Shown piece by piece: positions 8,601 through 16,424 of a stretch of DNA of 36,658 nucleotides; the first letter of the stretch is position 1; each line of letters begins with the position of its first letter. Both the position numbers and the translations under genes were made by a program. The notes below the pieces were generated by a model. It was not told where the DNA came from. It saw only the letters and a list, made by a program, of their open reading frames with translations, and did no database searches. Where the stretch lies: assembly GCA_030426745.1 (NCBI GenBank), contig JAUHYB010000004.1, forward strand, positions 1 through 36,658, in the 5' to 3' direction. This stretch comes from a bacterium (GTDB lineage: Bacteria; Planctomycetota; UBA1135; GCA-002686595).

Positions 8601-11502
8601 CAAGAGTTCGCTCGCGCTGGACACGATCCACACCGAAGGGCGCCGGCGCTTCGTCGAGTCGCTGTCGACCTACGCCCGCCAGTTCCTGGGCACCAAGGAC
8701 AAGCCGCCGGTCGAGCGCATCGAGGGCCTGGGCCCGTCGGTCGCCGTCGAGGCGCGCACCGCGCGCGGCGGACCGCGATCGACCGTCGCGACGACGACGG
8801 AGATCCACGACCTGCTGCGCGTGCTGTGGGCGCGCGCCGGCACGCCGCACTGCCCCGAGCACGGCGAGGCGCTGACGCACGGCGACCCGGGCTCGGTCGC
8901 GCGCCGCGTCGTCAAGGACTTCGACGGCGCGCTCGGGTGGATCCTCGCGCCGATCTACGGCCCCGGCCTGGAGCGCCCGCTGGATCCGAACGCCGACCTG
9001 CAAGCGCGCGTCGAAGCGTGGCGCGGCGCCGGATTCGTGCGCGCGATGCTGGACGGCGACGAGTTCCGCCTGGACGAGGAGCTGCCCGACGTCGAGCACG
9101 GCCAACGCGTCGACCTGGTCGTCGACCGCCTGCGCTTCGGCGCGGACACGAAGGCGCGCGTCGCCGAAGCCGTCGAGCAGGCCGAGGCCGTCACCGGGGG
9201 GCGCATCCGCGTCCGCGCGAAGGGCGGCGAGGAGCGCGAGTACGCGACGCGCGGCGTCTGCCCGCAGTGCGGCTTCCACCTGCCGCAGGAACCCGAGCCG
9301 CGCCACTTCTCGTTCAACACGCACGTCGGCGCCTGCGAGGTCTGCGACGGCCTCGGCGAGCTGCTGCAGTGCGAGGAGTCGCTCTTGATCACCGAGCCGG
9401 ACGAACCGCTGACCGACGGCGCGATCCCCGGCAAGCTCGGGCGCTACCTGGTGAAGGGCAAGGGCTTCTACGAGCTGCTCCTGCGCGCCGTCGCGAAGTC
9501 GCACCGCGTGGACCTCGAGAAGCCGTACGCGCAGCTGACCGACAAGCAGCGCGAGCTGCTGGCCTACGGCGTCGGCGCGCGCGACAGCTACTCGGTCACG
9601 CAGGAGCGCAGCTCCGCCAACCTCGAGATGGAGTCGTCGTTCTCGTCGGACTGGCCCGGCCTGTGCGGCCACGTCGACGCGTGGCACGCCAAGTCCGAGG
9701 ACCCCGAGTGGCGCGCCATCCTGGAAGAGGTCATGTCCCGCAAGACCTGCCGCGCGTGCGACGGCGAGCGCCTGCAGCCCGCGTGGCGCGCCGTGACGCT
9801 CGGCCGCAAGCGCCTGCCGCAGATGCTGGGCATGTCGGTCACCGAGGCGCTCGCGTGGGCGCGCGGCCTGAAGATCTCCAAGGCGAAGCGCGAGGCCGTC
9901 GGCGCCGTGATCGACGAGCTCGTGTCGCGCCTCGCGCTGCTCGAGCAGGTCGGCCTCGGCTACCTGACGCTGGACCGCCGCACCGCGACGCTCTCCGGCG
10001 GCGAGGCGCGCCGCGTGCGCCTGTCCGCCAGCCTGGGCTCGCAGCTCGTCGGCGTCTGCTACGTGCTGGACGAGCCGACCGTCGGCCTGCACCCGCGCGA
10101 CATCGAGCGCCTTTCCGGCGCGCTGCTCGGCATGCGCGACCAGGGCAACACCGTCATCGTCGTCGAGCACGACCCGCACATGATGATGGCGGCCGACTGG
10201 CTCGTGGACATCGGCCCCGGCGCGGGGCGCGAGGGCGGCACGCTGGTCGCCAGCGGCCCGCCGGCCGAGGTGATGCGCGACGGCGACTCGCTGACGGCGC
10301 GCGCGCTGCGCGGCGAGCTCGTGCCGACGCGCGGCGAGGAGGACGACGACCCCGAGGCCGAGGAAGCCGCCGCGTCCGCCGCCGGCGCGCGGCCGGTCGC
10401 GCTGCGCGGCGCGCGCGTGCACAACCTGAAGGGCGTCGACCTCGAGGTGCGCTTCGGCGAGCTGCTCGGCGTGTGCGGCCCGTCCGGCTCCGGCAAGTCC
10501 AGCCTGGTGCTGGAGGCGCTGGTGCCCGCGCTGCGCGGCGAGAAGCCCGAGCGCCGCTGGAAGTCCGTGCGCGGCGCCGCCGCGTCCCGCGTCGTGCTCG
10601 TCGACGCGAGCCCGGTGGGGCGCACGCCCGCCAGCACGCCGGCGACCTACTCCGGCCTGATCGAGCACCTGCGCGAGCTGTACGCGCGCACGCCGGAGGC
10701 CAAGCTGCGCGGCTTCGGCCCGGCGCACTTCTCGTACAACTCGACGAAGGGCCGCTGCCCGGCCTGCGACGGCCGCGGCGCGACGAAGGTCGAGATGCAG
10801 TTCCTGCCCGACCTGTGGCTGACGTGCGAGGAGTGCGACGGCGCGCGGTACCGCCCCGAGGTCCGCGAGGTCCACTTCCGCGGCAAGAGCATCGCGGACG
10901 TGCTGGCGATGACCGTCGACGAGGCCGCGACCTTCCTGGCGCACCAGCCACACCCCGCGCGCATCCTGAAGATCCTGCGCGAGGTCGGCCTGGGCTACCT
11001 CGGCCTGGGCCAGAGCTCGACGACGCTGTCCGGGGGCGAGGCGCAACGCCTGAAGCTGGCCAGCGAGCTGCTGCGCGCCGGCGGCGGCATGCGCACCGTC
11101 GTCGTGCTGGACGAACCGACCACCGGCCTGGCGACCTCCGACGTCGTGCACCTCGTGCGCGTCCTCGACAAGCTCGTCCACCGCGGCAACGCCGTGGTCG
11201 TGATCGAGCACGACACCGACGTGCTGGAGATCTGCGACCGCCTGGTCGAGATCGGCCCGGAGGGCGGCGACGCCGGCGGCCGCGTGGTCGCCGAGGGCAC
11301 GCCCGACGAGCTGCGCCGGAACCCCGACTCCGTCACGGGCCCGTACCTGTTCCGGCCGCGCGTGATCGAACCCGCGAAGGCCGAGCGCGCGAAGAAGAAG
11401 GGCGCCCCGGCGACGTCGCCGCCCGCGGGGGCTCGACGCAAGAAGTCCGCCCGCAAGAAGACATCCCGCAGACCCCGCACCCGCGGAGCCAGCCGAGCAT
11501 GA
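5614..11502 (+). CDS. uvrA: Double-length UvrA, two UvrA units in one chain
   Basis: DNA-damage sensor of nucleotide excision repair, 1962 residues, about twice the usual 940. It contains four ABC ATPase halves: Walker A at about 33-41, 642-650, 991-999 and 1622-1630, and LSGGEA signatures at about 491, 831, 1460 and 1805, each followed by an LDEP Walker B and an EHD switch. Each unit keeps the UvrB-binding insertion and zinc modules; for example CEACQGAG paired with CEECGG in unit 1, and CPACDGRG paired with CEECDG in unit 2. The units differ throughout, so this is an old duplication, not an assembly repeat. The last 45 residues form a Lys/Arg-rich tail. UvrA normally works as a homodimer, so the fusion may act as a single-chain dimer. 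From memory, long UvrA proteins are annotated in other planctomycetes. The stop overlaps xpb (ATGA). Confidence 0.95.
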   Translation: MSSGSIQIRRARQNNLRGVDLEIPRQRLVGVTGVSGSGKSSLAFDTLYREGQRRFLETLSAYARQFLGRMEKPDVEGIDGLSPAIAVDQKSIGRGSRSTVGTLTEIVDHLRVLYARAGVAHCPKCKKPVQSQTPEAIVQQVLRAHDGEKLHVLAPVVRGRKGYHKSVLEDLQRKGFIRARVDGEVQRIEDVGELQRYARHDIEAVVDRLKPNREDPSRLREAIESALELGDGDVLVMADDGDHPYSTQRSCPGCGGEVPLLEPRLFSFNSPHGACEACEGLGFVRRPAASSIVQDGAKTIRDGALAVTRASGGALLFPRVDWAFLERVGEKHGFDLDTPWKDLSDHAKDILLRGAGEDRFEDEASWNGARYKGSARWMRRYKGVIPALLKAQDRGAHKKMARRFLTEVVCEACDGTRLRPAANAVLLGGRPLVDFTHCAIRDLPDSMGLLELTDREARIARDLLSEIRRRVEFLISLGLGYLTLDRPADTLSGGEAQRIRLAAQLGAGLQGVLYVLDEPSIGLHWRDQGRLLGALRRLRDLGNTVVVVEHDEATLRAADFLIDVGPGAGSHGGAITGAGSPAEIAKLDTPTGRMLRGEIAMPAPDERRAGNGDALTLRGLAAFNLKGFDVSIPLGTLTAVTGVSGSGKSTMVERVLRRAVERHLGREAPQPAEHEGIDGLDLIDEQVAIDAAPIGRTPRSNPATYTGVFTHVRDLFAGLPESRMRGYEKGRFSFNVAGGRCEACQGAGALSIELQFLAPVTVPCEECGGHRFQEETLEVRYRGHSIADVLGMTIEDGLELFRDHPKIARQLELLVEIGLGYLTLGQPSTTLSGGEAQRIKLAKELSKRTKKHTLYLLDEPTTGLHMADVERLVHALQRLVDNGHTVVVIEHDLDLIAAADHVIDLGPEGGAAGGELIAQGTPEDVMAVDASHTGRALRERGGARAAGDGVRMAEIAEGHPSDVIRVVEARTHNLRGLSVDIPRDQLTVVTGPSGSGKSSLALDTIHTEGRRRFVESLSTYARQFLGTKDKPPVERIEGLGPSVAVEARTARGGPRSTVATTTEIHDLLRVLWARAGTPHCPEHGEALTHGDPGSVARRVVKDFDGALGWILAPIYGPGLERPLDPNADLQARVEAWRGAGFVRAMLDGDEFRLDEELPDVEHGQRVDLVVDRLRFGADTKARVAEAVEQAEAVTGGRIRVRAKGGEEREYATRGVCPQCGFHLPQEPEPRHFSFNTHVGACEVCDGLGELLQCEESLLITEPDEPLTDGAIPGKLGRYLVKGKGFYELLLRAVAKSHRVDLEKPYAQLTDKQRELLAYGVGARDSYSVTQERSSANLEMESSFSSDWPGLCGHVDAWHAKSEDPEWRAILEEVMSRKTCRACDGERLQPAWRAVTLGRKRLPQMLGMSVTEALAWARGLKISKAKREAVGAVIDELVSRLALLEQVGLGYLTLDRRTATLSGGEARRVRLSASLGSQLVGVCYVLDEPTVGLHPRDIERLSGALLGMRDQGNTVIVVEHDPHMMMAADWLVDIGPGAGREGGTLVASGPPAEVMRDGDSLTARALRGELVPTRGEEDDDPEAEEAAASAAGARPVALRGARVHNLKGVDLEVRFGELLGVCGPSGSGKSSLVLEALVPALRGEKPERRWKSVRGAAASRVVLVDASPVGRTPASTPATYSGLIEHLRELYARTPEAKLRGFGPAHFSYNSTKGRCPACDGRGATKVEMQFLPDLWLTCEECDGARYRPEVREVHFRGKSIADVLAMTVDEAATFLAHQPHPARILKILREVGLGYLGLGQSSTTLSGGEAQRLKLASELLRAGGGMRTVVVLDEPTTGLATSDVVHLVRVLDKLVHRGNAVVVIEHDTDVLEICDRLVEIGPEGGDAGGRVVAEGTPDELRRNPDSVTGPYLFRPRVIEPAKAERAKKKGAPATSPPAGARRKKSARKKTSRRPRTRGASRA

Positions 11503-13268
11503 GCCTGCGTCCCGACAACCCCCTGATCGTCCAGAGCGACCGCACGCTGATGCTGCACACCGTGCGCGCGGTGATGGACGAGTCCGGTCGGCCCGCGCGC
11601 GACGAGGACGGCCAGCCGCTGACCGAGGAGCACCCGCGCTTCGCCGAGGCGCGCGACGCGCTGGCGGCCTTCGCGGAGCTGGAGAAGAGCCCGGACTACC
11701 TGCACACCTACCGCATCACGCCGGTGTCGGTGTGGAACGCGGCGGCGCTGGGCCTGACCGCGGACGCGATCCGCGAGACGCTCGAGGAGTTCTCGTGCGT
11801 CCCCGTGCCGCAGAACGTGCTGCACGAAGTCGGCGAGTGGATCTCGCGCTACGGCCTGCTGCGCATCGAGAAGCAGGGCGAGCGCTTCGAGCTGGTCGCG
11901 CAGGACCCGGACGTGCTCGCCGACGTGCTCGGATACAAGGAGGTCGCGTCGCACCTGTCGCGCGGCGACGACGGCCGCGTGTGGGTCGACGCGCTCGACC
12001 GCGGCACGATCAAGCAGGCGCTGATCCGCCTGGGCTTCCCGGTCGACGACCGCGGCGGCTACGTCGAGGGCGACGCCTACGACATCGACCTGCGCGACAC
12101 GACGACCGCCGGCCGCGAGTTCGCGGTGCGCCCGTACCAGGTCGCCGCGGGCGACGCCTTCCACGCCGGCGGCACGGTCGCGGGCGGCAACGGCGTGGTC
12201 GTGCTGCCGTGCGGCGCGGGCAAGACGGTCGTCGCGATGCAGGTGATGAGCCTGGTGCGCACGAAGACGCTGATCCTGACGACCAACACCGTCGCGGTCC
12301 GCCAGTGGCGCGAGGAGCTGCTGGACAAGACGACGCTGACGCCCGACGAGGTGGGGGAGTACACCGGCGACGAGAAGTCGGTGAAGCCCGTCACGATCAC
12401 GACCTACCAGATGCTGACCTGGCGGCGCAGCAAGACGGACGACTTCGAGCACTTCGGCCTGTTCTCCAGCGAGAACTGGGGCCTGGTCGTCTACGACGAG
12501 GTGCACCTGCTGCCCGCGCCGGTGTTCCGCGTGACCGCCGACCTGCAGGCGCGCCGGCGCCTGGGCCTGACGGCGACGCTGGTGCGCGAGGACGGCAAGG
12601 AGGACGAGGTGTTCTGCCTGATCGGTCCGAAGCGCTACGACGTGCCGTGGAAGGTGCTGGAGACGCAGGGCTTCATCGCTCAGGCGACCTGCGTCGAGGT
12701 CCGCGTGCCGCTGGACGCCTCGTTGAAGACCACCTACGCGTCCGCCGACGCGCGCGGCAAGTTCCGCGTCGCGTCCGAGAACCCGGCCAAGATCGGCGTC
12801 GTGCGCAAGCTGATCGACCGGCACGAGGGCGGGCGCGTGCTCGTGATCGGCCAGTACATCGCGCAGCTCGAGGACCTGGCGCGCGCGTTCGACGCGCCGC
12901 TGATCACCGGCAAGACGCCGAACCCCGAGCGCGAGAAGCTCTACGACGCCTTCCGCAGCGGTGAACAGAAGCTGTTGATCGTCTCCAAGGTCGGCAACTT
13001 CGCCATCGACCTGCCGGACGCGAACGTCGCGATCCAGGTGTCGGGCACCTTCGGCTCGCGCCAGGAGGAGGCGCAACGCCTGGGCCGCATCCTGCGCCCG
13101 AAGTCGGACGGCTCCGAAGCCGTCTTCTACTCCGTCGTCACCACCGGTTCGCGCGACCAGGAGTTCAGCGAGAAGCGCCAGCTCTTCCTGACCGAACAGG
13201 GATACGCGTACCGCATCGTCGAAGCCCACCAACTCTCCGAGTCGCTGGAACCCGGAGCCGCCTCTTGA
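11499..13268 (+). CDS. Bacterial XPB-type DNA helicase/translocase (SF2)
   Basis: ATP-driven 3'-5' helicase or translocase of the XPB/Ssl2 family, 589 residues. Visible motifs are Walker A CGAGKT (Lys242), the family-specific DEVH box (333-336), the LGLTATLVRED stretch carrying the XPB RED motif (Arg363-Asp365), and motif VI QEEAQRLGR (522-530). Residues about 8-145 are an N-terminal domain that I can align to the C-terminus of the next gene product, sharing PVPQNV (102-107 here). Bacterial XPB proteins are known from mycobacteria and other phyla; their repair role is less clear than that of the eukaryotic TFIIH subunit. The ATGA overlap with uvrA places it in the same transcript, which supports a DNA-repair role here. 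The start is fixed by the overlap and by the shared domain beginning at once. Confidence 0.93.
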   Translation: MSLRPDNPLIVQSDRTLMLHTVRAVMDESGRPARDEDGQPLTEEHPRFAEARDALAAFAELEKSPDYLHTYRITPVSVWNAAALGLTADAIRETLEEFSCVPVPQNVLHEVGEWISRYGLLRIEKQGERFELVAQDPDVLADVLGYKEVASHLSRGDDGRVWVDALDRGTIKQALIRLGFPVDDRGGYVEGDAYDIDLRDTTTAGREFAVRPYQVAAGDAFHAGGTVAGGNGVVVLPCGAGKTVVAMQVMSLVRTKTLILTTNTVAVRQWREELLDKTTLTPDEVGEYTGDEKSVKPVTITTYQMLTWRRSKTDDFEHFGLFSSENWGLVVYDEVHLLPAPVFRVTADLQARRRLGLTATLVREDGKEDEVFCLIGPKRYDVPWKVLETQGFIAQATCVEVRVPLDASLKTTYASADARGKFRVASENPAKIGVVRKLIDRHEGGRVLVIGQYIAQLEDLARAFDAPLITGKTPNPEREKLYDAFRSGEQKLLIVSKVGNFAIDLPDANVAIQVSGTFGSRQEEAQRLGRILRPKSDGSEAVFYSVVTTGSRDQEFSEKRQLFLTEQGYAYRIVEAHQLSESLEPGAAS

Positions 13269-15388
13269 GCCCTACTTCCCCTCGTCCGCGCAAGCGGGCC
13301 ACCACCACCGGCGCCGCCGCCGGCCGCGCGGCCTCGAAGGTCCGCGGCACCCGCCTGTCCGTCGAGTCCGTCGTCGAGGGCATCGAGCCCGAGGACCTCG
13401 GCGAGCTCTATCGCTTCTGGGCCGGCTCGACGAGCGGCAAGCGCCCCGCCGACGACGTGCTGCGCAAGAAGGTCCGCGAGTGGATGTCCGACCCCGAGGT
13501 CGTCGACGCCCGCCTGTCGAAGCTGGGCCGACGCCTGGCCACGATCATGGACGCGATCCTGGGCGCGCCGCGCTACGAGCTGGCGATGTCGCAGATCGTC
13601 GCGAACAAGCAGCTCGCCTACCTGTCGAACTACGACCTGGAAGCGTCGCTCGCCGTGTTGTGTCGCCAGGGCCTGATCGCGCCCTCGACCAGCAAGGAGA
13701 TGCAGCGCTACGGCCAGGAGGGATACGCGGTCCCCGTCGACCTGGGCGACGCGATCCTGCGCAAGCGGCGCGCGAACCGCCGCGGCGTGTTCGACGTCTT
13801 CGCGCTGCGCGGGCACCTGGACCGGCTGTACACCGACCCGGCGCGCTCGTCGCGGACGCCCCCGAGCCGCGTGCGCGAGCTGTACAAGATGTACTCGAAC
13901 GAGGCCGCGTCGGTCGCGCGCATCGAGCGCCTGCCCGAGGGCCTGCGCGAGCTCGTCGGCAAGGCGATCCTGCAGTTCGGCGGCATCCTGCCGAAGGGCC
14001 TGTTCGAGCGCATGGACACCGAGCTGCCGCACTGGAACGGTCGGCGCTGGGGCAAGATCCTCGAGGAGTCGCTGATCGGCACCGTCGAGCGCCTGGACCT
14101 GACCCGCTACGGCATCCAGCACAACGACGAGACGCTGCTGGTGTTCAACGAGGTCGCGCTCGCGTGGCTGAAGCGCGTCGCCGTCCCCGGCGACCCCGAC
14201 CGCCCGCACGACGAGGCGGGCCTGGGCGTCGACCTGGTGTCGAACATCTCGCGCTTCATCGCCTACATCATGGAGAACAACGTGCGCTTCACGGTGCGCG
14301 GCGAGATCTTCAAGACGACCGAGAAGCGCATCCTGCAGGAGCTGATCCCGAACCCCGGGCGCGAGCTCGAGCGCTCGGAGGTGCTCGACTTCATCTATCG
14401 CTTCTGCCGCCACGAGGGCTTCATCGAGACGACCGGCAAGCGCACGTTCGCGCTGACCACCCGCGGCCGCGAGTGGGAGCCGAAGTCGCTCGAGGAGAAG
14501 CAGCGCGCGCTGCTGGAGTACGCGCTCGAGGAGCGCGAGGTCGGCGGCGAGTACTTCCACCAGGCGCGCATGCGGCGCATCTACCTGCGCCTCCTGAAGC
14601 GCGTCGAGCCGGACGTCTGGTACGACCTGATGTACCTGCCGTTCCTGACCCGCAACACCTACCTGTCGAACGCGGACGACCTCGCCGTCGAGGACTACTT
14701 CACCGCGCGCGCCGGCGACGGCGGCACCTCCACGCCGATGGAGGACCTGCAACGCCTCGCGTGGAACCTGGTGGGCTGGGTGCGCAAGCGCCTGTACCTG
14801 CTCGGCATCGTCGACCTCGGCTACGACACCTCGGGCCGCCCGGTCGCCGTGCGCCTGACGCGCATCGGCGCCAAGCTGCTCGGCATGACCGACCCCGGCG
14901 CGGAGGACGGCCCGGTGCTCGGCAACCTCGTCGTCACGCCCGACTTCGAGGTCGTCATGTTCCCGACCGGCGACGACGCGGAGCTGATCCACGACCTGGA
15001 CCGCTTCTGCACGCGCGAGAAGGTCGGGCACCTGATCCACTTCCGCATCACCGAGAAGGCGGTGCAGCGCGCGCTGGCCGAGGGCATGTTCCAGAGCCGC
15101 ATCCTCGCGACGCTGGAGCGCAACTCGCGCACGCCGGTCCCGCAGAACGTGATCTACTCGATCCGCGACTGGAGCCGCGCCGCCGGCCTGATGGTCATGG
15201 ACAAGTCGCGCGTGCTGCGCTGCGAGAACGCGGACGTGATGAAGCGCTTCATCCAGGATCCCGGCACGCGTCCGTACATCGCGAAGCAGGTCGACGAGTC
15301 GTCGGTGCAGCTGAAGAAGAACCACACGCCCAAGCGGCTGCGGTCCTTGCTGCGCGACCTCGAGTACCTCGTGGAGACCGCCGAGTGA
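13265..15388 (+). CDS. Helicase-associated protein, operon partner of XPB
   Basis: A 707-residue protein without ATPase motifs. It starts with TTG overlapping the xpb stop (TTGA). The first 35 residues are basic and low in complexity; residues about 40-530 are helix-rich, with winged-helix-like stretches, and not further assigned. Residues about 552-670 match the N-terminal domain of XPB in the same order: hydrophobic strand, FRIT segment, PVPQNV (624-629), then an RDWSRAAGL helix. This is the domain listed as helicase conserved C-terminal domain 3 (Helicase_C_3). Mycobacterium tuberculosis has the same neighbour pair (XPB Rv0861c beside Rv0862c), so the association is conserved, but its biochemical role is not established as far as I know. 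It may load or regulate XPB. Confidence 0.85.
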   Translation: MSPTSPRPRKRATTTGAAAGRAASKVRGTRLSVESVVEGIEPEDLGELYRFWAGSTSGKRPADDVLRKKVREWMSDPEVVDARLSKLGRRLATIMDAILGAPRYELAMSQIVANKQLAYLSNYDLEASLAVLCRQGLIAPSTSKEMQRYGQEGYAVPVDLGDAILRKRRANRRGVFDVFALRGHLDRLYTDPARSSRTPPSRVRELYKMYSNEAASVARIERLPEGLRELVGKAILQFGGILPKGLFERMDTELPHWNGRRWGKILEESLIGTVERLDLTRYGIQHNDETLLVFNEVALAWLKRVAVPGDPDRPHDEAGLGVDLVSNISRFIAYIMENNVRFTVRGEIFKTTEKRILQELIPNPGRELERSEVLDFIYRFCRHEGFIETTGKRTFALTTRGREWEPKSLEEKQRALLEYALEEREVGGEYFHQARMRRIYLRLLKRVEPDVWYDLMYLPFLTRNTYLSNADDLAVEDYFTARAGDGGTSTPMEDLQRLAWNLVGWVRKRLYLLGIVDLGYDTSGRPVAVRLTRIGAKLLGMTDPGAEDGPVLGNLVVTPDFEVVMFPTGDDAELIHDLDRFCTREKVGHLIHFRITEKAVQRALAEGMFQSRILATLERNSRTPVPQNVIYSIRDWSRAAGLMVMDKSRVLRCENADVMKRFIQDPGTRPYIAKQVDESSVQLKKNHTPKRLRSLLRDLEYLVETAE

Positions 15389-16026
15389 GACGCGTCCCGC
15401 CGCGCGGACTGATCGCCATCAGCCCCGGCGACCTGACGCGCGGGACGGCCGCGGACTTCGTGGGGCTGGTGGACGACTGCGCGCTCGACGGCGGCCTGCG
15501 CGCGGTGCTGCTGCGCGAGCCCGCGTGGTCGGACCGCGACCTGCTCGCCGTGCTGCGGTCGTTGTGCGCGCTGCGCGCGCGGCACGACGCGCTGTGGGTC
15601 GGCGTGCACGACCGCCCGCACCTGGCGCTGGCCGCGGGCGCGGACGGCGTGCACCTGGGCTTCCGCTCGCTGACGCCGGCCGACGCGCGCCGCGTCGTCG
15701 AGTCGCACTGCGCGATCGGCCTCTCCACGCACGCCGGCGACGACCCGCGGCGCGCGACCGACGCCGACTGGTTCTTCCACGGGCCGGTCCACGACACGCC
15801 GTCGAAGCGCGGACTGAAGGCGCCGATCGGCTACGGCGGCCTGTCGGAGTTCTGCGCCGCGTCGCCCGCGCCGGTCTTCGCGATCGGCGGGCTGGAGCCG
15901 CGCCACGCGACCTCGTTGCGCGCCGCGGGCGCGGCGGGCGCGGCCGTCCTGCGCGGCGTCGCGCGCTCCGCCGACCCCGTCGCGGCCTGCGCCGACTGGC
16001 GCGCGGCGTGGGCCACCGCCTCCTGA
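15385..16026 (+). CDS. Thiamine-phosphate synthase / TenI-like TIM-barrel protein
   Basis: A 213-residue (beta/alpha)8 protein of the ThiE/TenI family, which joins HMP pyrophosphate and thiazole phosphate to make thiamine monophosphate, or in TenI isomerises the thiazole. Supporting motifs are GADGVHLG, the IGLSTHA strand, HGPVHDTPSK (phosphate loop) and FAIGGLEP. The first-strand motif reads LLREPA where ThiE enzymes usually have QLRxK, so the Gln and Lys that contact substrate are absent. This makes TenI-like or altered activity possible. The GTG start overlaps the upstream stop (GTGA), tying it to the repair operon. thiL lies two genes downstream, which favours a thiamine role. Confidence 0.75.
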   Translation: MRRVPPRGLIAISPGDLTRGTAADFVGLVDDCALDGGLRAVLLREPAWSDRDLLAVLRSLCALRARHDALWVGVHDRPHLALAAGADGVHLGFRSLTPADARRVVESHCAIGLSTHAGDDPRRATDADWFFHGPVHDTPSKRGLKAPIGYGGLSEFCAASPAPVFAIGGLEPRHATSLRAAGAAGAAVLRGVARSADPVAACADWRAAWATAS

Positions 16027-16030
16027 GACC

Positions 16031-16405
16031 ATGGACCAGGCCAAGCTCCTGCGCCGCATCCGGCGCGCCACCTTGCTCCTCGCCGCCGCCGGCGCGCTGT
16101 ACCTGTACACGCGCTTCGAGCTGCTCACGCTGCCCGAGGCCGGCTGCACGCCGGTCCTGCGGTACACGCCGGGATCCTCGCTGCTGCTCGACACGCGGCC
16201 GCGGCCGCTGCAGCCCGGCGACGGGGTCGTGTTCGACGCGGGGAACGGCTCGACCTCGATCGCGCTGGTCCGCGAGCTGCGCGAGGACGGCGCCGCGTGG
16301 CTCGTGACGGACGCGCCGGACTGCCCCGCGGCGGACAGCGACGCGCTCGGGTGGATCCCCGCGGATCGCCTGCTCGCCCGAGTCGTCTTCGCCGCCGCCT
16401 GGTGA
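16031..16405 (+). CDS. Small membrane protein, signal-peptidase-like fold, probably inactive
   Basis: A 124-residue protein with a basic start, one membrane helix (about 12-28) and a short extracytoplasmic domain. The order PGSSLLL (47-53), QPGD (61-64), SIALVREL (76-83) and GWIPADRLLARVVF (107-120) resembles S26 signal peptidases: nucleophile Ser, PGD strand, KRV strand and the terminal G-x-V-x-GRV strand. However, the position of the catalytic Lys seems to be Val80, and no DSR..G box is evident. It may be a degenerate or non-enzymatic relative; the similarity is weak and made by eye. It starts 4 nt after the ThiE-like gene, so it is likely co-transcribed. Confidence 0.5.
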   Translation: MDQAKLLRRIRRATLLLAAAGALYLYTRFELLTLPEAGCTPVLRYTPGSSLLLDTRPRPLQPGDGVVFDAGNGSTSIALVRELREDGAAWLVTDAPDCPAADSDALGWIPADRLLARVVFAAAW

Positions 16406-16411
16406 CCTCGC

Positions 16412-16417
16412 TATCCT
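16412..16417 (+). promoter_or_regulatory. Candidate -10 element of thiL (leaderless)
   Basis: TATCCT lies 7 nt before the GTG start of thiL, so transcription would begin at or next to the start codon. The identical hexamer sits 8 nt before the tolC start. No convincing -35 is visible, and a purine-rich ribosome-binding site is absent. Confidence 0.4.
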
Positions 16418-16424
16418 CGCGCGC

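Noticed and set aside
8053-11211. Minus-strand open frame of 1052 residues opposite the second UvrA unit
   Set aside because: Same reason: no domain or start signal, mirrored from the plus-strand gene.
5614-11502. Assembly duplication as the cause of the double UvrA
   Set aside because: The two units differ along their whole length in protein and DNA, and all motifs are in frame.
13127-15325. Minus-strand open frame of 732 residues opposite the helicase partner
   Set aside because: Antisense shadow; the plus frame has a recognisable domain and coupled start.
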